A stretch of DNA of 64,000 bases. Origin: Acinetobacter lactucae. Lineage in GTDB: Bacteria; Pseudomonadota; Gammaproteobacteria; Pseudomonadales; Moraxellaceae. Position numbers and translations under genes: made by a program. Shown here in pieces: positions 35,637 through 44,924 of the stretch. The notes under the pieces are model-generated. The model saw nothing but the letters and a program-made list of their open reading frames with translations. It ran no database searches and was not told the DNA's origin. The DNA lies in assembly GCF_001605885.1 (NCBI RefSeq), contig NZ_LRPE01000006.1:1-64000 (forward strand). The letters run 5' to 3'. The first letter of the stretch is position 1, and every line of letters begins with the position of its first letter.

Positions 35637-37031
35637 ATGAAAAAAATACTTATGGCGCTCAGTCTATCAGGCGCTCTTTTGGGTGGTACTGCCGTTTGGG
35701 CAGAAGAAGCTGTAACAACGCCAACATCGGAAGTTGCGGCTGCATCAACATCTCAAGCTGCTGTAACTACTGCAGAAGCACCAGTTGCTGAAACTCCGGC
35801 AGCTCCAGCACCGGCACCTACTCTTGATACGGGTGATACCTCTTGGATTTTAGTTTCAACCGCATTGGTTCTATTAATGACCATTCCGGGATTGGCATTA
35901 TTCTACGGCGGTATGGTACGTAAAAAAAATGTACTAAGTACGATGATGTTCAGCCTTTCAGCTGCAATCTTGGTAAGTTTGCTGTGGGTGATTGCTGGTT
36001 ATTCAATCGCGTTCTCTGGCACAGGTGCATTTTTTGGTGATTTGTCTAAAGCAATGCTAAACGGGGTAGCGTTTGATGCATTAAGTGGGACAATTCCTGA
36101 AAGTCTCTTTGTTATTTTCCAAATGACTTTTGCCATTATTACAGTGGCGATCCTTAGCGGTTCTATTGCAGACCGTATGAAGTATTCAGCTTTCATGGTG
36201 TTTATTGCAGTTTGGGTGCTCGTTGTTTACGCACCAATTACTCACTGGGTGTGGGCTGCAGATGGCTGGTTATTTAAAGCAGGTGCATTAGATTTTGCTG
36301 GTGGTACAGTTGTACATATCAACTCAGGTGTTGCAGGTCTAGTTGCTGCTTACATGCTTGGAAAACGTATTGGCCTTGGCCGTGAATCTATGGCTCCGCA
36401 TAACCTGACTTTAACTGTAGTCGGCGCAAGCTTACTTTGGGTGGGTTGGTTCGGCTTTAACGGTGGTAGTGCTCTAGGCGCTGGTGCTCGTGCAAGTATG
36501 GCAATTTTAGTGACTCAAGTTGCTGCTGCCGCTGCTGCATTCTCTTGGTTAGTTGTTGAACGTATGATCCGTGGCAAAGCATCTGTATTAGGTGGTGCTT
36601 CTGGTGCGGTAGCTGGTTTGGTAGTGATTACACCTGCTGCAGGTTTTGTCGGTGTAGGCGGTGCTTTAGTCATGGGTCTTATCGGTGGTGTCGTGTGCTT
36701 CTGGGGTATTACTGCACTTAAACGCTTACTTAAAGCCGATGATGCTTTGGATGCATTTGGTTTACATGCGGTAGGTGGTATTGTCGGTGCGATTTTAACT
36801 GGCGTATTCTACAGTGATGAAATTATTAAAGCAGCCAACGTTGCATTAGCTCCAACATTCGCTGGCCAATTGTGGGTGCAAGTTGAAGGCGTATTGGCAA
36901 CCATGGTTTACAGCGGTATCGCGACTTTCGTTATTCTTAAAGTGATTGATCTTGTGATTGGTATCCGTGTGAATGCTGATGATGAGCGCATGGGTCTCGA
37001 TTTAAGCCAACATGGCGAACGTATTGAATAA
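35637..37031 (+). CDS. amtB: Ammonium transporter
   Basis: A 464-residue ammonium channel with 11 core helices. It starts with a cleaved-type signal peptide (about 1-22), then an unusual 40-residue Ala/Pro/Thr-rich linker (about 23-62) before the first core helix TSWILVSTALVLLM. The pore motifs FYGGMVRKKN, GGTVVHINSGVAGLV and GLHAVGGIVGAILTG are intact, including the twin-His region. It is cotranscribed with glnK, 57 bp upstream. The linker should lie in the periplasm. Confidence 0.95.
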   Translation: MKKILMALSLSGALLGGTAVWAEEAVTTPTSEVAAASTSQAAVTTAEAPVAETPAAPAPAPTLDTGDTSWILVSTALVLLMTIPGLALFYGGMVRKKNVLSTMMFSLSAAILVSLLWVIAGYSIAFSGTGAFFGDLSKAMLNGVAFDALSGTIPESLFVIFQMTFAIITVAILSGSIADRMKYSAFMVFIAVWVLVVYAPITHWVWAADGWLFKAGALDFAGGTVVHINSGVAGLVAAYMLGKRIGLGRESMAPHNLTLTVVGASLLWVGWFGFNGGSALGAGARASMAILVTQVAAAAAAFSWLVVERMIRGKASVLGGASGAVAGLVVITPAAGFVGVGGALVMGLIGGVVCFWGITALKRLLKADDALDAFGLHAVGGIVGAILTGVFYSDEIIKAANVALAPTFAGQLWVQVEGVLATMVYSGIATFVILKVIDLVIGIRVNADDERMGLDLSQHGERIE

Positions 37032-37060
37032 TCATCATTAATAATCTGCTGTCTTAAAAG

Positions 37061-37118
37061 AACAGTCTTGCGCTGTGATCAAAGCGATGTTTTGATCTTG
37101 CTCAGGACTGTTTTTTTG
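37061..37118 (+). terminator. Terminator after amtB
   Basis: An AACAGTC/GACTGTT outer stem encloses an inner ATCAAA/TTTGAT hairpin and is followed by T7. Confidence 0.75.
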
Positions 37119-37194
37119 TCTTATAGAATGCTGGTTCTGTAAGTGTAGAAATTTTGCTACACTAGGTCAAAGTAATCGACCCTATAAATCCGCT

Positions 37195-37653
37195 ATGCAT
37201 TGTCCATTTTGCAACGCCGCAGATAGTAAAGTCATCGATTCACGTTTAGCCGCCGAAGGCTGTCAGATTCGTCGACGTCGTGAGTGTGTAAGTTGCGGTG
37301 AACGTTTTACCACTTTTGAAAGCTATGAAGTGGTAATGCCCCGTGTGATCAAATCGAATGGAAAAAATGAACCTTTCGATGAGGCCAAATTACGCCGTTC
37401 GTTAATGCATGCGTTGCAAAAACGTCCAGTCACACAAGAGCAGATCGAAACAGTTTTAAGTGATATTCAGTTGCAGATTCGCCGTTTAGGTGAGCGTGAT
37501 GTGAAATCTAGAACAATTGGCGAAATTGTCATGCAGTCTTTATTTGCCCTTGACCATGTTGCTTACGTCCGATTTGCTTCTGTGTATCAAGATTTTCAGG
37601 ATGTTGAAGCGTTTCGCCGTCAAATTGAGCAAATGCAGCAACGTGAACATTAA
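37195..37653 (+). CDS. nrdR: Transcriptional repressor NrdR
   Basis: A 152-residue repressor of ribonucleotide reductase genes. It has an N-terminal zinc ribbon (CPFC...[12 protein letters not shown]) and an ATP-cone domain from about 49 ([20 protein letters not shown]) that senses the ATP/dATP balance. The length and both domains are complete. It is followed at 16 bp by ribD, a neighbourhood seen in many proteobacteria. Confidence 0.97.
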
Positions 37654-37668
37654 TCATTTGAGATTTTT

Positions 37669-38754
37669 ATGTCTGAGTTGAAACAAGATCAGTATTGGAT
37701 GCAGCAAGCCATTGAACTTGCCAAACGAGGACTCTATTCGACCAAGCCTAATCCAAATGTTGGTTGTGTGATTGTCAAAGATGATCGGTTAATTGGTGAA
37801 GGCTTTCATCCTAAAGCAGGTCAACCACACGCTGAGGTTTTTGCCTTACGCGAGGCGGGTGAACATGCGCAAGGCGCAACAGCTTACGTTACGCTTGAAC
37901 CGTGTGCGCACTATGGCAGAACCCCTCCTTGTGCCGAAGCATTGGTGAAAGCCCAAGTTAAAAAAGTGGTGGTCGCTTGTCCTGATCCAAATCCACTGGT
38001 TGCGGGTAAGGGTGTTCAGATTTTAAAAAATGCCGGAATTGAAGTAGAAGTTGGCATTTGTGAAGATTTAGCATCAAAACTTAATCAAGGCTTTTTAAAA
38101 GCAATGTCTACAGGCATGCCTTATGTACGTTTAAAAGTCGCTTCAAGTTTAGATGGGCGTACCGCAATGGCGTCAGGTGAGTCGAAGTGGATTACCGGTT
38201 CTGCTGCTCGTCAAGATGTACAACATTGGCGTGCGATTTCTGGAGCAGTGATTACAGGTATTGAAACTGTGATTGCCGATGATTGTCAGCTTAACGTGCG
38301 TTCACTCCATAATATTGATATCGAGACGGTTGCGCAGCCAAAACGTGTTGTTTTAGATCGCCAAGGACGTTTGCCACTTAACGCTAAGATCTTAGAGAAT
38401 CCTGAAGCTGTGATGGTGATGGGGCCGTATCGTCAAGAACTTGCTGATTTAGGCGTGATACAATTAGAAATTCAGCCTTTAAAAATGCTGTTACAGACCC
38501 TATCTAAGCAACATCAAATTTATGATGTGTTGGTTGAGGCTGGCGCAACATTGTCTACTGCCTTTTTGCAAGAAGGTTTGGTGGACGAATTGATCAGTTA
38601 TATTGCCCCGACATTATTGGGGAAAAGTGCAAGAGCCATGTTCAATGCAGAATTTGAATATATGGCAGAGCAACTTCGTTTTACACTTCTTGATGTGACA
38701 CAAATTGATCAAGATATACGCTTAAGGTTAATCCCTACGCAAGAGAAAGTATGA
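37669..38754 (+). CDS. ribD: Bifunctional riboflavin biosynthesis deaminase/reductase
   Basis: A 361-residue two-domain enzyme for the second and third steps of riboflavin synthesis. The N-terminal deaminase has the zinc-site motifs HAEVFAL and PCAHYGRTPPC; the C-terminal reductase begins near 147 (VRLKVASSLDGRTAMASGESKWITG). The length is typical. Its stop overlaps the start of the next gene by 4 bp (ATGA). Unusually, an adenine methyltransferase sits between this gene and ribE. Confidence 0.96.
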   Translation: MSELKQDQYWMQQAIELAKRGLYSTKPNPNVGCVIVKDDRLIGEGFHPKAGQPHAEVFALREAGEHAQGATAYVTLEPCAHYGRTPPCAEALVKAQVKKVVVACPDPNPLVAGKGVQILKNAGIEVEVGICEDLASKLNQGFLKAMSTGMPYVRLKVASSLDGRTAMASGESKWITGSAARQDVQHWRAISGAVITGIETVIADDCQLNVRSLHNIDIETVAQPKRVVLDRQGRLPLNAKILENPEAVMVMGPYRQELADLGVIQLEIQPLKMLLQTLSKQHQIYDVLVEAGATLSTAFLQEGLVDELISYIAPTLLGKSARAMFNAEFEYMAEQLRFTLLDVTQIDQDIRLRLIPTQEKV

Positions 38755-40043
38755 ATTCAGAGCCTTCGGTTTATCACAAACGTCGTCATGCAGCCCGTAC
38801 GACAGACGAATATCTTTTCCATCAGCTTGTACCGTACTTGGGTAATAAGCGCCGATTGCTCCATCTAATTTTAGAAGCCCTTGAAATTACAGGGACGCTG
38901 AATAGCAAGAAAAAGAATCCACCGATTTTTGCCGATTTTTTTGCCGGCAGTGGCGTTGTATCTCGTTTAGCACGTCAAAATGGTTACCGTGTGATTGCGA
39001 ATGACTGGGAACCTTATAGTCATGCTTTAAATCATGCGATTTTAGCTTGTGTAGATGCACCTGCTTTTAAAGAATTGGGTGGCTATCAAAAGGCAATCGA
39101 TTATTTAAATCGTTTACCAGAAGTTAAAGGTTGGGTAACGCATAACCTTTGTCCACGTAACGATGATGTATACGATCCAACTCGTGACCGTTTATTCTTT
39201 AAACGTCGTAATGGTATGCGTATCGATGCAATTCGCCAGCAGATTGCAACATGGCAGGCACAAGGTGCAATTAATGATGTAGAGATGAGTGCTTTACTTG
39301 CGCCATTGCTCTATTCAGCCAGTTTTGTTAGTAATACGAGTGGCGTATTTAAAAGTTTCCACCAAGGGTGGGGCGGACGTACTCAAACTGCGTTAGAGCG
39401 AATTGAGTCATTACTTTGGTTAACACCGAGCCGTTTTTGCGAGATTGGTGATCGTAAACGTCCGGCTGCTGAAATGTGGTGTGTAGATTCACAACATCTA
39501 GCCAATCAAATGAGTGGTTTTGAAGTCGATGTTGCTTATCTTGATCCACCGTATAACCAACACGCATATAGTAGTAATTACCACGTTTTAAATGCATTAA
39601 CTTTATGGGATCAGGTGGATTTACCTTCACCAGATACCAAAGGTTATAAGAGTGGTATTGATAGAGCATGGCGTAAAGAGCGTCCAAGCCCATATAACTC
39701 TTCTAAACATGCAAAAGATGCATATGAGAAATTACTTTCAACCATCAATGCGCGCTATATTCTGACCAGTTATTCAACTGATGGTAATATCGAGCCGAAA
39801 GATTTGCTTATGGCTAATCTGGAGCGGGGCAAAGTCACCTTGTTAACACAAGATGTTCCGCGTTATCGAGTGAGTAAACAACGACAGTCTGAACGTGCAC
39901 GCGTACTTGAGTTTATTGTGATTACTGATACTCATGCCAAGTCAGGACCACCATTACGTCAGTTATTAGGCCAGCTTTACCACTTCGCCGAGCTAGGTGG
40001 TGTAGATACCTCAGGTAATAGTACACAGCTCGCACTTTGGTAA
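38751..40043 (+). CDS. aamA: Orphan D12-class DNA adenine-N6 methyltransferase (AamA-like)
   Basis: A 430-residue DNA methyltransferase. The AdoMet motif FADFFAGSG is at 60-68 and the catalytic DPPY at 265-268 (DPPYNQHAYSSNY), in the N-to-C order of the Dam/D12 class. The N-terminal VPYLGNKRRLL block is also typical. No restriction enzyme gene is near, so it is an orphan, probably epigenetic, enzyme. It overlaps ribD by 4 bp and precedes ribE by 43 bp, so it is expressed with riboflavin genes. From memory, an A. baumannii enzyme at this locus, AamA, was reported to methylate GAATTC; I could not check this. Confidence 0.88.
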   Translation: MNSEPSVYHKRRHAARTTDEYLFHQLVPYLGNKRRLLHLILEALEITGTLNSKKKNPPIFADFFAGSGVVSRLARQNGYRVIANDWEPYSHALNHAILACVDAPAFKELGGYQKAIDYLNRLPEVKGWVTHNLCPRNDDVYDPTRDRLFFKRRNGMRIDAIRQQIATWQAQGAINDVEMSALLAPLLYSASFVSNTSGVFKSFHQGWGGRTQTALERIESLLWLTPSRFCEIGDRKRPAAEMWCVDSQHLANQMSGFEVDVAYLDPPYNQHAYSSNYHVLNALTLWDQVDLPSPDTKGYKSGIDRAWRKERPSPYNSSKHAKDAYEKLLSTINARYILTSYSTDGNIEPKDLLMANLERGKVTLLTQDVPRYRVSKQRQSERARVLEFIVITDTHAKSGPPLRQLLGQLYHFAELGGVDTSGNSTQLALW

Positions 40044-40086
40044 GCGCTGCAACTTAAGCAGTGTAAAAAGATTTGGAGATTGAGCC

Positions 40087-40746
40087 ATGTTTACAGGCAT
40101 CATTGAAAGTTTAGGAAAAGTTGAAAGCCTGCAAAGTGTAGGTGGCGATGTACGTTTACGGATTCAGACTGATCTGGATATGTCTGATGTACATTTGGGT
40201 GACTCGATTGCAACCAATGGTATTTGTCTCACAGTGATTGAATGGGGCGATAACTGGTACGCAGCGGATGTTTCTCGTGAAAGTTTAAATCGAACGACTT
40301 TGGGTAACTGGAAAGTTGGGCAACGTGTCAATGTTGAAAAGGCAATGTTACCGACAACGCGCTTTGGCGGGCACATTGTAAGTGGTCACGTTGATGGCGT
40401 AGGTGAAATTACCGTAGTACGAGAAGACGCTCGTTCAATCTATTATGAAGTTACAGCACCAGCAGAACTTGCTAAATATTTGGCGGAAAAAGGTTCTGTA
40501 ACCGTCGATGGAATTAGCTTAACGATTAACCACTTACGTGGAAATATTTTAAGCTTGAATCTGATTCCGCATACCGCAGAACGTACCAATATTGGAACGT
40601 GGCAAGTAGGCAGTAAAGTAAATCTTGAAGTTGATGTTTTAGCACGTTATATCGAGCGATTATTGCTGGGCGATAAAACTGCCGAGCAAAAAACCGAGTC
40701 AAATATTAGTATGGCTTTTTTAGCTGAGAATGGTTTTTTAAAATAA
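40087..40746 (+). CDS. ribE: Riboflavin synthase alpha subunit
   Basis: A 219-residue enzyme that dismutates 6,7-dimethyl-8-ribityllumazine to riboflavin. The two homologous lumazine-binding halves are visible: MFTGIIESLGKVESL with SIATNGICLTV in the first and GHIVSGHVDGVGEI with VDGISLTIN in the second. The gene is also called ribC. It is the last gene of the ribD-methyltransferase-ribE unit; no FMN riboswitch was seen in this window. Confidence 0.95.
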   Translation: MFTGIIESLGKVESLQSVGGDVRLRIQTDLDMSDVHLGDSIATNGICLTVIEWGDNWYAADVSRESLNRTTLGNWKVGQRVNVEKAMLPTTRFGGHIVSGHVDGVGEITVVREDARSIYYEVTAPAELAKYLAEKGSVTVDGISLTINHLRGNILSLNLIPHTAERTNIGTWQVGSKVNLEVDVLARYIERLLLGDKTAEQKTESNISMAFLAENGFLK

Positions 40747-40768
40747 AAGCTAGTTCATTAAAATAAAA

Positions 40769-40789
40769 AACCGGACACATGTTCCGGTT
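40769..40789. terminator. Bidirectional terminator after ribE
   Basis: An AACCGGA/TCCGGTT stem is flanked by A and T runs, between convergent genes. Confidence 0.88.
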
Positions 40790-40805
40790 TTTTATTTTTG
40801 AAAAA

Positions 40806-41024
40806 TTAATGCTTGGTGAGAGTAACTGAATGTGTGCCGACCCAAGCTTTATGATGTTGGGTACGAGTAATCGTAAAGTCCCCTTTTTCTGATGCTCGTG
40901 TCAGCAAGATTGAGAGCGAATTAAAGTCGTTATGACTCATATAAAGTTCTTGTGCTGAAAATGTCCATTGCTCGCCTTGATTAAGCTGCTCAAGTTGCTT
41001 TGAAATCTGATGCGGAATGTCCAT
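40806..41024 (-). CDS. Small hypothetical protein
   Basis: A 72-residue soluble protein that I do not recognise. It is neutral to basic, without a signal peptide or membrane segment. It has a helical N-terminus (MDIPHQISKQLEQLNQGEQW) and a C-terminal half with beta-prone stretches (FTITRTQHHKAWVGTHSVTL). The ATG at 41024 follows GAGGG, which supports a real gene. The upstream gap has two perfect dyads that may control it. No partner is evident. Confidence 0.65.
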   Translation of the reverse strand: MDIPHQISKQLEQLNQGEQWTFSAQELYMSHNDFNSLSILLTRASEKGDFTITRTQHHKAWVGTHSVTLTKH

Positions 41025-41063
41025 TTCTTACCCTCATTAATTATCTTAAAAACACTACTTTTT

Positions 41064-41127
41064 ATTCTTATAATCATTTGATCTATAAGAATAATATTTG
41101 TGTCTATTTTGTGACACATAAGTGTCA
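41064..41127. promoter_or_regulatory. Two perfect dyads upstream of the small hypothetical gene
   Basis: ATTCTTATA-N11-TATAAGAAT (41064-41092) and TGACAC-N4-GTGTCA (41112-41127). They are candidate operators or RNA hairpins in the 139-bp gap. Confidence 0.4.
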
Positions 41128-41163
41128 GTTTTATGACAAAGAGGCTTTTAAAAGTTTACTTTT

Positions 41164-41793
41164 CTATTTTTCATCAGAAAACTTAGAATTTTTTAAGATA
41201 TATTCAATTTCTTCTTGAGCTGCCGACTGTAGTTTGGCTCGGAAAGCCGTTACAGACTCTTCAATTAAGTTCTCAGCTTCAAGTTCTAAACGAATGCGTA
41301 AACTTTCAAGCTCAGATAAGATTTGGTCATCAGTAATACTAAGTTTTACGCCAGAAGAGTAATTGACTGCTGGTGTTTCGGGGTTTTTCTGATAACGCGC
41401 AGTTTGCTCTGCAACTTCTTGTTCTAACTGACTGCGGATGGTTTGAAGTGCTTCAGTCTGTTCACTAAATTGACGAACTTCATCGGCTTGCAATTCGGCA
41501 GCATATGCCGCTTCTAATGCTCGTTTATCAGCAAGTGCTTTCTCTAAAGCAAGCTGACGACGAATACGTGCTTGCTCAATCAGCTCTGCCTTAAGGTCCG
41601 CGTAAGCTTTTTCAATTTTTTGCTGTGATTCTAACTGCGCTTTTTCGTCATTTAAAACCCAAAGCTGAATCGGAGTTTGAGGTTCTAATAAGTCGCAAAT
41701 ACGTGCCAGATCTTGTTGATAGGCATGACGGACAGCTTCAGGCGCATTTAACCATCTTTTTTTAAAATCTTGCCCGACATTTAATGCCACCAT
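41164..41793 (-). CDS. Coiled-coil hypothetical protein
   Basis: A 209-residue protein, unrecognised by family. After a globular N-terminus of about 55 residues (KKRWLNAPEAVRHAYQQDLARICDLLEP) comes a long charged helical region (about 60-135) rich in Ala, Glu, Gln and Arg, typical of coiled coils, and a second helical part at the C-terminus with a similar pattern. No signal peptide. The ATG at 41793 follows AAGGAGAAGC. It lies on the minus strand downstream of pepA-holC and may be read with them. Confidence 0.8.
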   Translation of the reverse strand: MVALNVGQDFKKRWLNAPEAVRHAYQQDLARICDLLEPQTPIQLWVLNDEKAQLESQQKIEKAYADLKAELIEQARIRRQLALEKALADKRALEAAYAAELQADEVRQFSEQTEALQTIRSQLEQEVAEQTARYQKNPETPAVNYSSGVKLSITDDQILSELESLRIRLELEAENLIEESVTAFRAKLQSAAQEEIEYILKNSKFSDEK

Positions 41794-41831
41794 GCTTCTC
41801 CTTTGTTCAACAGTATTTACATTTTAGCGCG

Positions 41832-42239
41832 TTATAATTTAAAGGTCCGCGGTTCTATACCCAAACGACGATACATTTTAAATTTTTCTCGACCAATTTG
41901 CTTGGCTGTTTCATTATTTTCAACAATTTCTATAATGTGGCTAAAATGCTCAACTTGTTCAAGTGCATGATTGTTAAAATTAAATACTAACAAGCCTTGT
42001 TCAAGCGGTTGTTTAGCCGAAATACATACAGCAGCTTCAGCTTGATCAATCCCATGCGCAATGAAACTTACAGGGTCGAAATCCCATAATCTTTCATCAA
42101 GAGTTTGTTGTAGCTGCACATCTGGGCAATACCACCAGATTTTAGGATGCTTCTGTAAAATCTTTCGGCATAAACGGCAAGCACTATCGACTTGCCGTTC
42201 TTCACTGGTTTCAAACAGATAAAAACTAACTTTAGCCAT
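41832..42239 (-). CDS. holC: DNA polymerase III chi subunit
   Basis: A 135-residue chi subunit of the clamp-loader complex; it links polymerase III to SSB. The start [24 protein letters not shown] and the central [12 protein letters not shown] are typical of HolC. Its start overlaps the pepA stop by 8 bp, a pepA-holC order common in gammaproteobacteria. Confidence 0.88.
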   Translation of the reverse strand: MAKVSFYLFETSEERQVDSACRLCRKILQKHPKIWWYCPDVQLQQTLDERLWDFDPVSFIAHGIDQAEAAVCISAKQPLEQGLLVFNFNNHALEQVEHFSHIIEIVENNETAKQIGREKFKMYRRLGIEPRTFKL

Positions 42240-43680
42240 TCGTATTTACACGATTCGCTAAAAATTGCATGAGTAATGGTACTGGACGCCCTGTTGCGCC
42301 TTTAGCTGGGCCAGATAACCATGCTGTTCCTGCTACATCTAAATGAGCCCAGCGATACTCGCGTGTAAAGCGTTCAAGGAAACAAGCTGCCGTAATCGCA
42401 CCGCCGTATGGACCGCCAATGTTTGCAATATCTGCAAATGGTGAATCAAGTAATTCTTGATAATCTTCAATCACTGGCATACGCCATACACGGTCAAATG
42501 ATTGCTCACCCGCTTGTTGGAGTTCAGCTGCTAAAGCATCATCAGGTGAGAACAAACCACTAAGCACTTTACCTAAAGCGACTACACATGCACCTGTTAA
42601 GGTCGCAATATCGACCACAACTGCCGGATTGAAGCGTTTGATATAGGTCAATGTGTCACACAGTACTAAACGGCCTTCTGCATCGGTATTTAAGATTTCA
42701 ACAGTTTGGCCGCTCATGGTTGTCACAATATCGCCCGGACGAGTTGCTTTACCAGAAGGCATGTTTTCTGCGGCTGCAATTGCTCCAACGACATGAATCG
42801 GAAGTTTCGCTTCGCATAGTGCACGAATAGTCCCTAGAACAGAGGCAGCTCCGCACATATCGAATTTCATTTCATCCATGCCGAGGCCTGGTTTTAAAGA
42901 AATGCCGCCTGTATCAAAAGTAACGCCTTTACCAACCAGCACAACAGGCGCTTGATCGATTCCAGCTTGGTATTCGAGTGTTACGATACGACCCGGACGT
43001 TCAGATCCTTTGCTGACTGCAAGAAAAGCATACATGCCTAAATCAGCCATTTGCTGCTCATTTAAGACAGTAACTTTGAGTAGGTCAGGGAATTCTGCAG
43101 CTAAAGCTAATGCTTGTTCTGCTAAATATTCAGGGAAACAAATGTTACCTGGACGGTTTCCGAGGTCACGTGCATACGACTGACCAGACTGTACGGCATG
43201 CACTAAAGCCAGTTGTTTTTCATCGAGGCTAGTCGTTGAACTAATTAAATCAACCTGTTGTAACACAAATTCATTTTTTTTCGATTTAAACTCATCATAA
43301 CCATAAGCTGCTTGAGTTAAGCTTAAAGCGAATAAATAATGGTATTCGACAGGTAACGCAGCAATATCAATCGCGATATGCTTAAATTTATTTTGTGTCG
43401 ATTTGATAATGGTTTGGGCAAGTTTAGCGAGCTTAACCGCCTGAAGTTCGGTTGTTTTTCCTAAGCCAAGTAATTGGCTATGAGGTTGATTTGAAATCTG
43501 ACCGAATAAAGGCAGAGTTTCATTGAAGTTGCCTTTGAATTGGGTGGCAGTAAGGACGCTTTCTAGGTTATTGATTTGATATGTGTTGATGTTGCTTTGT
43601 AGCTGTTCTGAATCAACTAAAACCCACAAAGATTCATTAGATGTCTGTTCGGGAAAAGTTGTATAAGTTGTAAATTTCAT
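42232..43680 (-). CDS. pepA: Leucyl aminopeptidase (M17)
   Basis: A 482-residue cytosolic aminopeptidase with two metal ions. The catalytic region holds [32 protein letters not shown] and the signature NTDAEGRL, all intact. In E. coli, PepA also binds DNA and is an accessory protein in Xer recombination. It is divergent from lptF with a 143-bp gap, the arrangement found across gammaproteobacteria. Confidence 0.95.
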   Translation of the reverse strand: MKFTTYTTFPEQTSNESLWVLVDSEQLQSNINTYQINNLESVLTATQFKGNFNETLPLFGQISNQPHSQLLGLGKTTELQAVKLAKLAQTIIKSTQNKFKHIAIDIAALPVEYHYLFALSLTQAAYGYDEFKSKKNEFVLQQVDLISSTTSLDEKQLALVHAVQSGQSYARDLGNRPGNICFPEYLAEQALALAAEFPDLLKVTVLNEQQMADLGMYAFLAVSKGSERPGRIVTLEYQAGIDQAPVVLVGKGVTFDTGGISLKPGLGMDEMKFDMCGAASVLGTIRALCEAKLPIHVVGAIAAAENMPSGKATRPGDIVTTMSGQTVEILNTDAEGRLVLCDTLTYIKRFNPAVVVDIATLTGACVVALGKVLSGLFSPDDALAAELQQAGEQSFDRVWRMPVIEDYQELLDSPFADIANIGGPYGGAITAACFLERFTREYRWAHLDVAGTAWLSGPAKGATGRPVPLLMQFLANRVNTNG

Positions 43681-43823
43681 GGCTGCCGTGATTGCCTATA
43701 GAAAGTTATGTTGGATTAAAACATTGAAACACTTTCAAGCATAGCGTTGCAATGTGCGGTTTTATATTTTTAACATTCGGGTAAACTAGCACACGTCCCG
43801 ATTAGCCTTTTGGAAGTATTACT

Positions 43824-44924
43824 TTGATTATTCGGCGTTATCTCGTCAAGCAAGTTGTCTCTACCTCATTGGTGGTCATTTCTTTACTGACCCTAATCAT
43901 GATGGGTGGTCGTCTGATCAAATACTTTGGTGTGGCGGCGCAGGGGCGTTTAGATGCCGGTATCTTGTTTAGCATCATTGGATATCGTTTACCTGAATTT
44001 TTAACACTCATCTTACCACTGGGTCTTTTCATTGGTTTAATGTTGGTGTTTGGTCGTTTATATGTTGACCATGAAATGGCTGTATTGAATGGTAGTGGTG
44101 TAAGCCGTCATCAATTAGCGCGATTACTCATTCCAATGACCCTTGTTTATATGGTGTGTCAGTCTGTGCTGATGCTTTGGATGACGCCGTGGGGACTACG
44201 TGAGTTTGAAAAGCTGACAACTACACAAGCAGTGCGTACAGGTTTCGATTTGGTTCGGCCAAGAGAATTTATTTCTTCTGGTCCATATACGATCTATGCA
44301 GGTTCATTGTCAGAAGACCGAAAGAATTTGAAAGACATTTTCTTTTATCAGCGTGCTGCTAAAGAAGATAAGCCAGATGTTATGATTTTGGCAAAAGAAG
44401 CGACTCGAGTAGAAGTTGCAAATGACACCGCCAATGTCGTTGATTTGGTACAAGGCCGTCGTTATGAAATATTCCCGGGACAACCAAAATATACACAAGC
44501 AGAGTTTCAGTCTTATCGTCTACGTTTAGAAAATGACAAAGACGTTAAGTTTGAAAGTGGCGATGTAGAGGCTCTATCAACAACAAAACTTTTTTCAAAA
44601 ACGAATGATCCAGTCATTAGAAGTGAGTTGGGATGGCGTTTATTTGGGCCATTTACCATTGTTATTGCGTTAATGCTATCAGTGGCATTGTCTGAGGTGA
44701 GTCCACGACAAGGCCGTTATTACCGTCTTATTCCGGCGATTTTTATTTTTTCCAGTCTGATCGTATTAATGATTGCAATCAAGACTCGTATTAGTAAAGA
44801 AGAACTCGATATTTGGGCTTATCCTGCCGTGTTAGTTGTTTACGGTGTTGCTGCCGCCTTATTCTCACGTAAGCAAAAGTTAGGACCAAAAATCAAGAAA
44901 CAGATCAAGCGAGTGAAATTATAA
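43824..44924 (+). CDS. lptF: LPS export permease LptF (TTG start)
   Basis: A 366-residue inner-membrane permease subunit of the LptB2FG exporter that extracts lipopolysaccharide or lipooligosaccharide. It has three helices at each end (MIIRRYLVKQVVSTSLVVISLL, then EFLTLILPLGLFIGLMLVFGRLY) around a periplasmic jellyroll. The start is TTG at 43824, with GGAAG 8 bp upstream and the family N-terminus directly after it. The stop overlaps the lptG start by one base (TAATG), so the pair is translationally coupled. Confidence 0.94.
   Translation: MIIRRYLVKQVVSTSLVVISLLTLIMMGGRLIKYFGVAAQGRLDAGILFSIIGYRLPEFLTLILPLGLFIGLMLVFGRLYVDHEMAVLNGSGVSRHQLARLLIPMTLVYMVCQSVLMLWMTPWGLREFEKLTTTQAVRTGFDLVRPREFISSGPYTIYAGSLSEDRKNLKDIFFYQRAAKEDKPDVMILAKEATRVEVANDTANVVDLVQGRRYEIFPGQPKYTQAEFQSYRLRLENDKDVKFESGDVEALSTTKLFSKTNDPVIRSELGWRLFGPFTIVIALMLSVALSEVSPRQGRYYRLIPAIFIFSSLIVLMIAIKTRISKEELDIWAYPAVLVVYGVAAALFSRKQKLGPKIKKQIKRVKL

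Noticed and set aside
41000..41218. Plus-strand 72-residue frame across two minus genes
   Set aside because: It covers parts of two better-supported genes and the dyads between them; the composition is Phe/Tyr/Lys/Ser-rich as in AT-rich noise.
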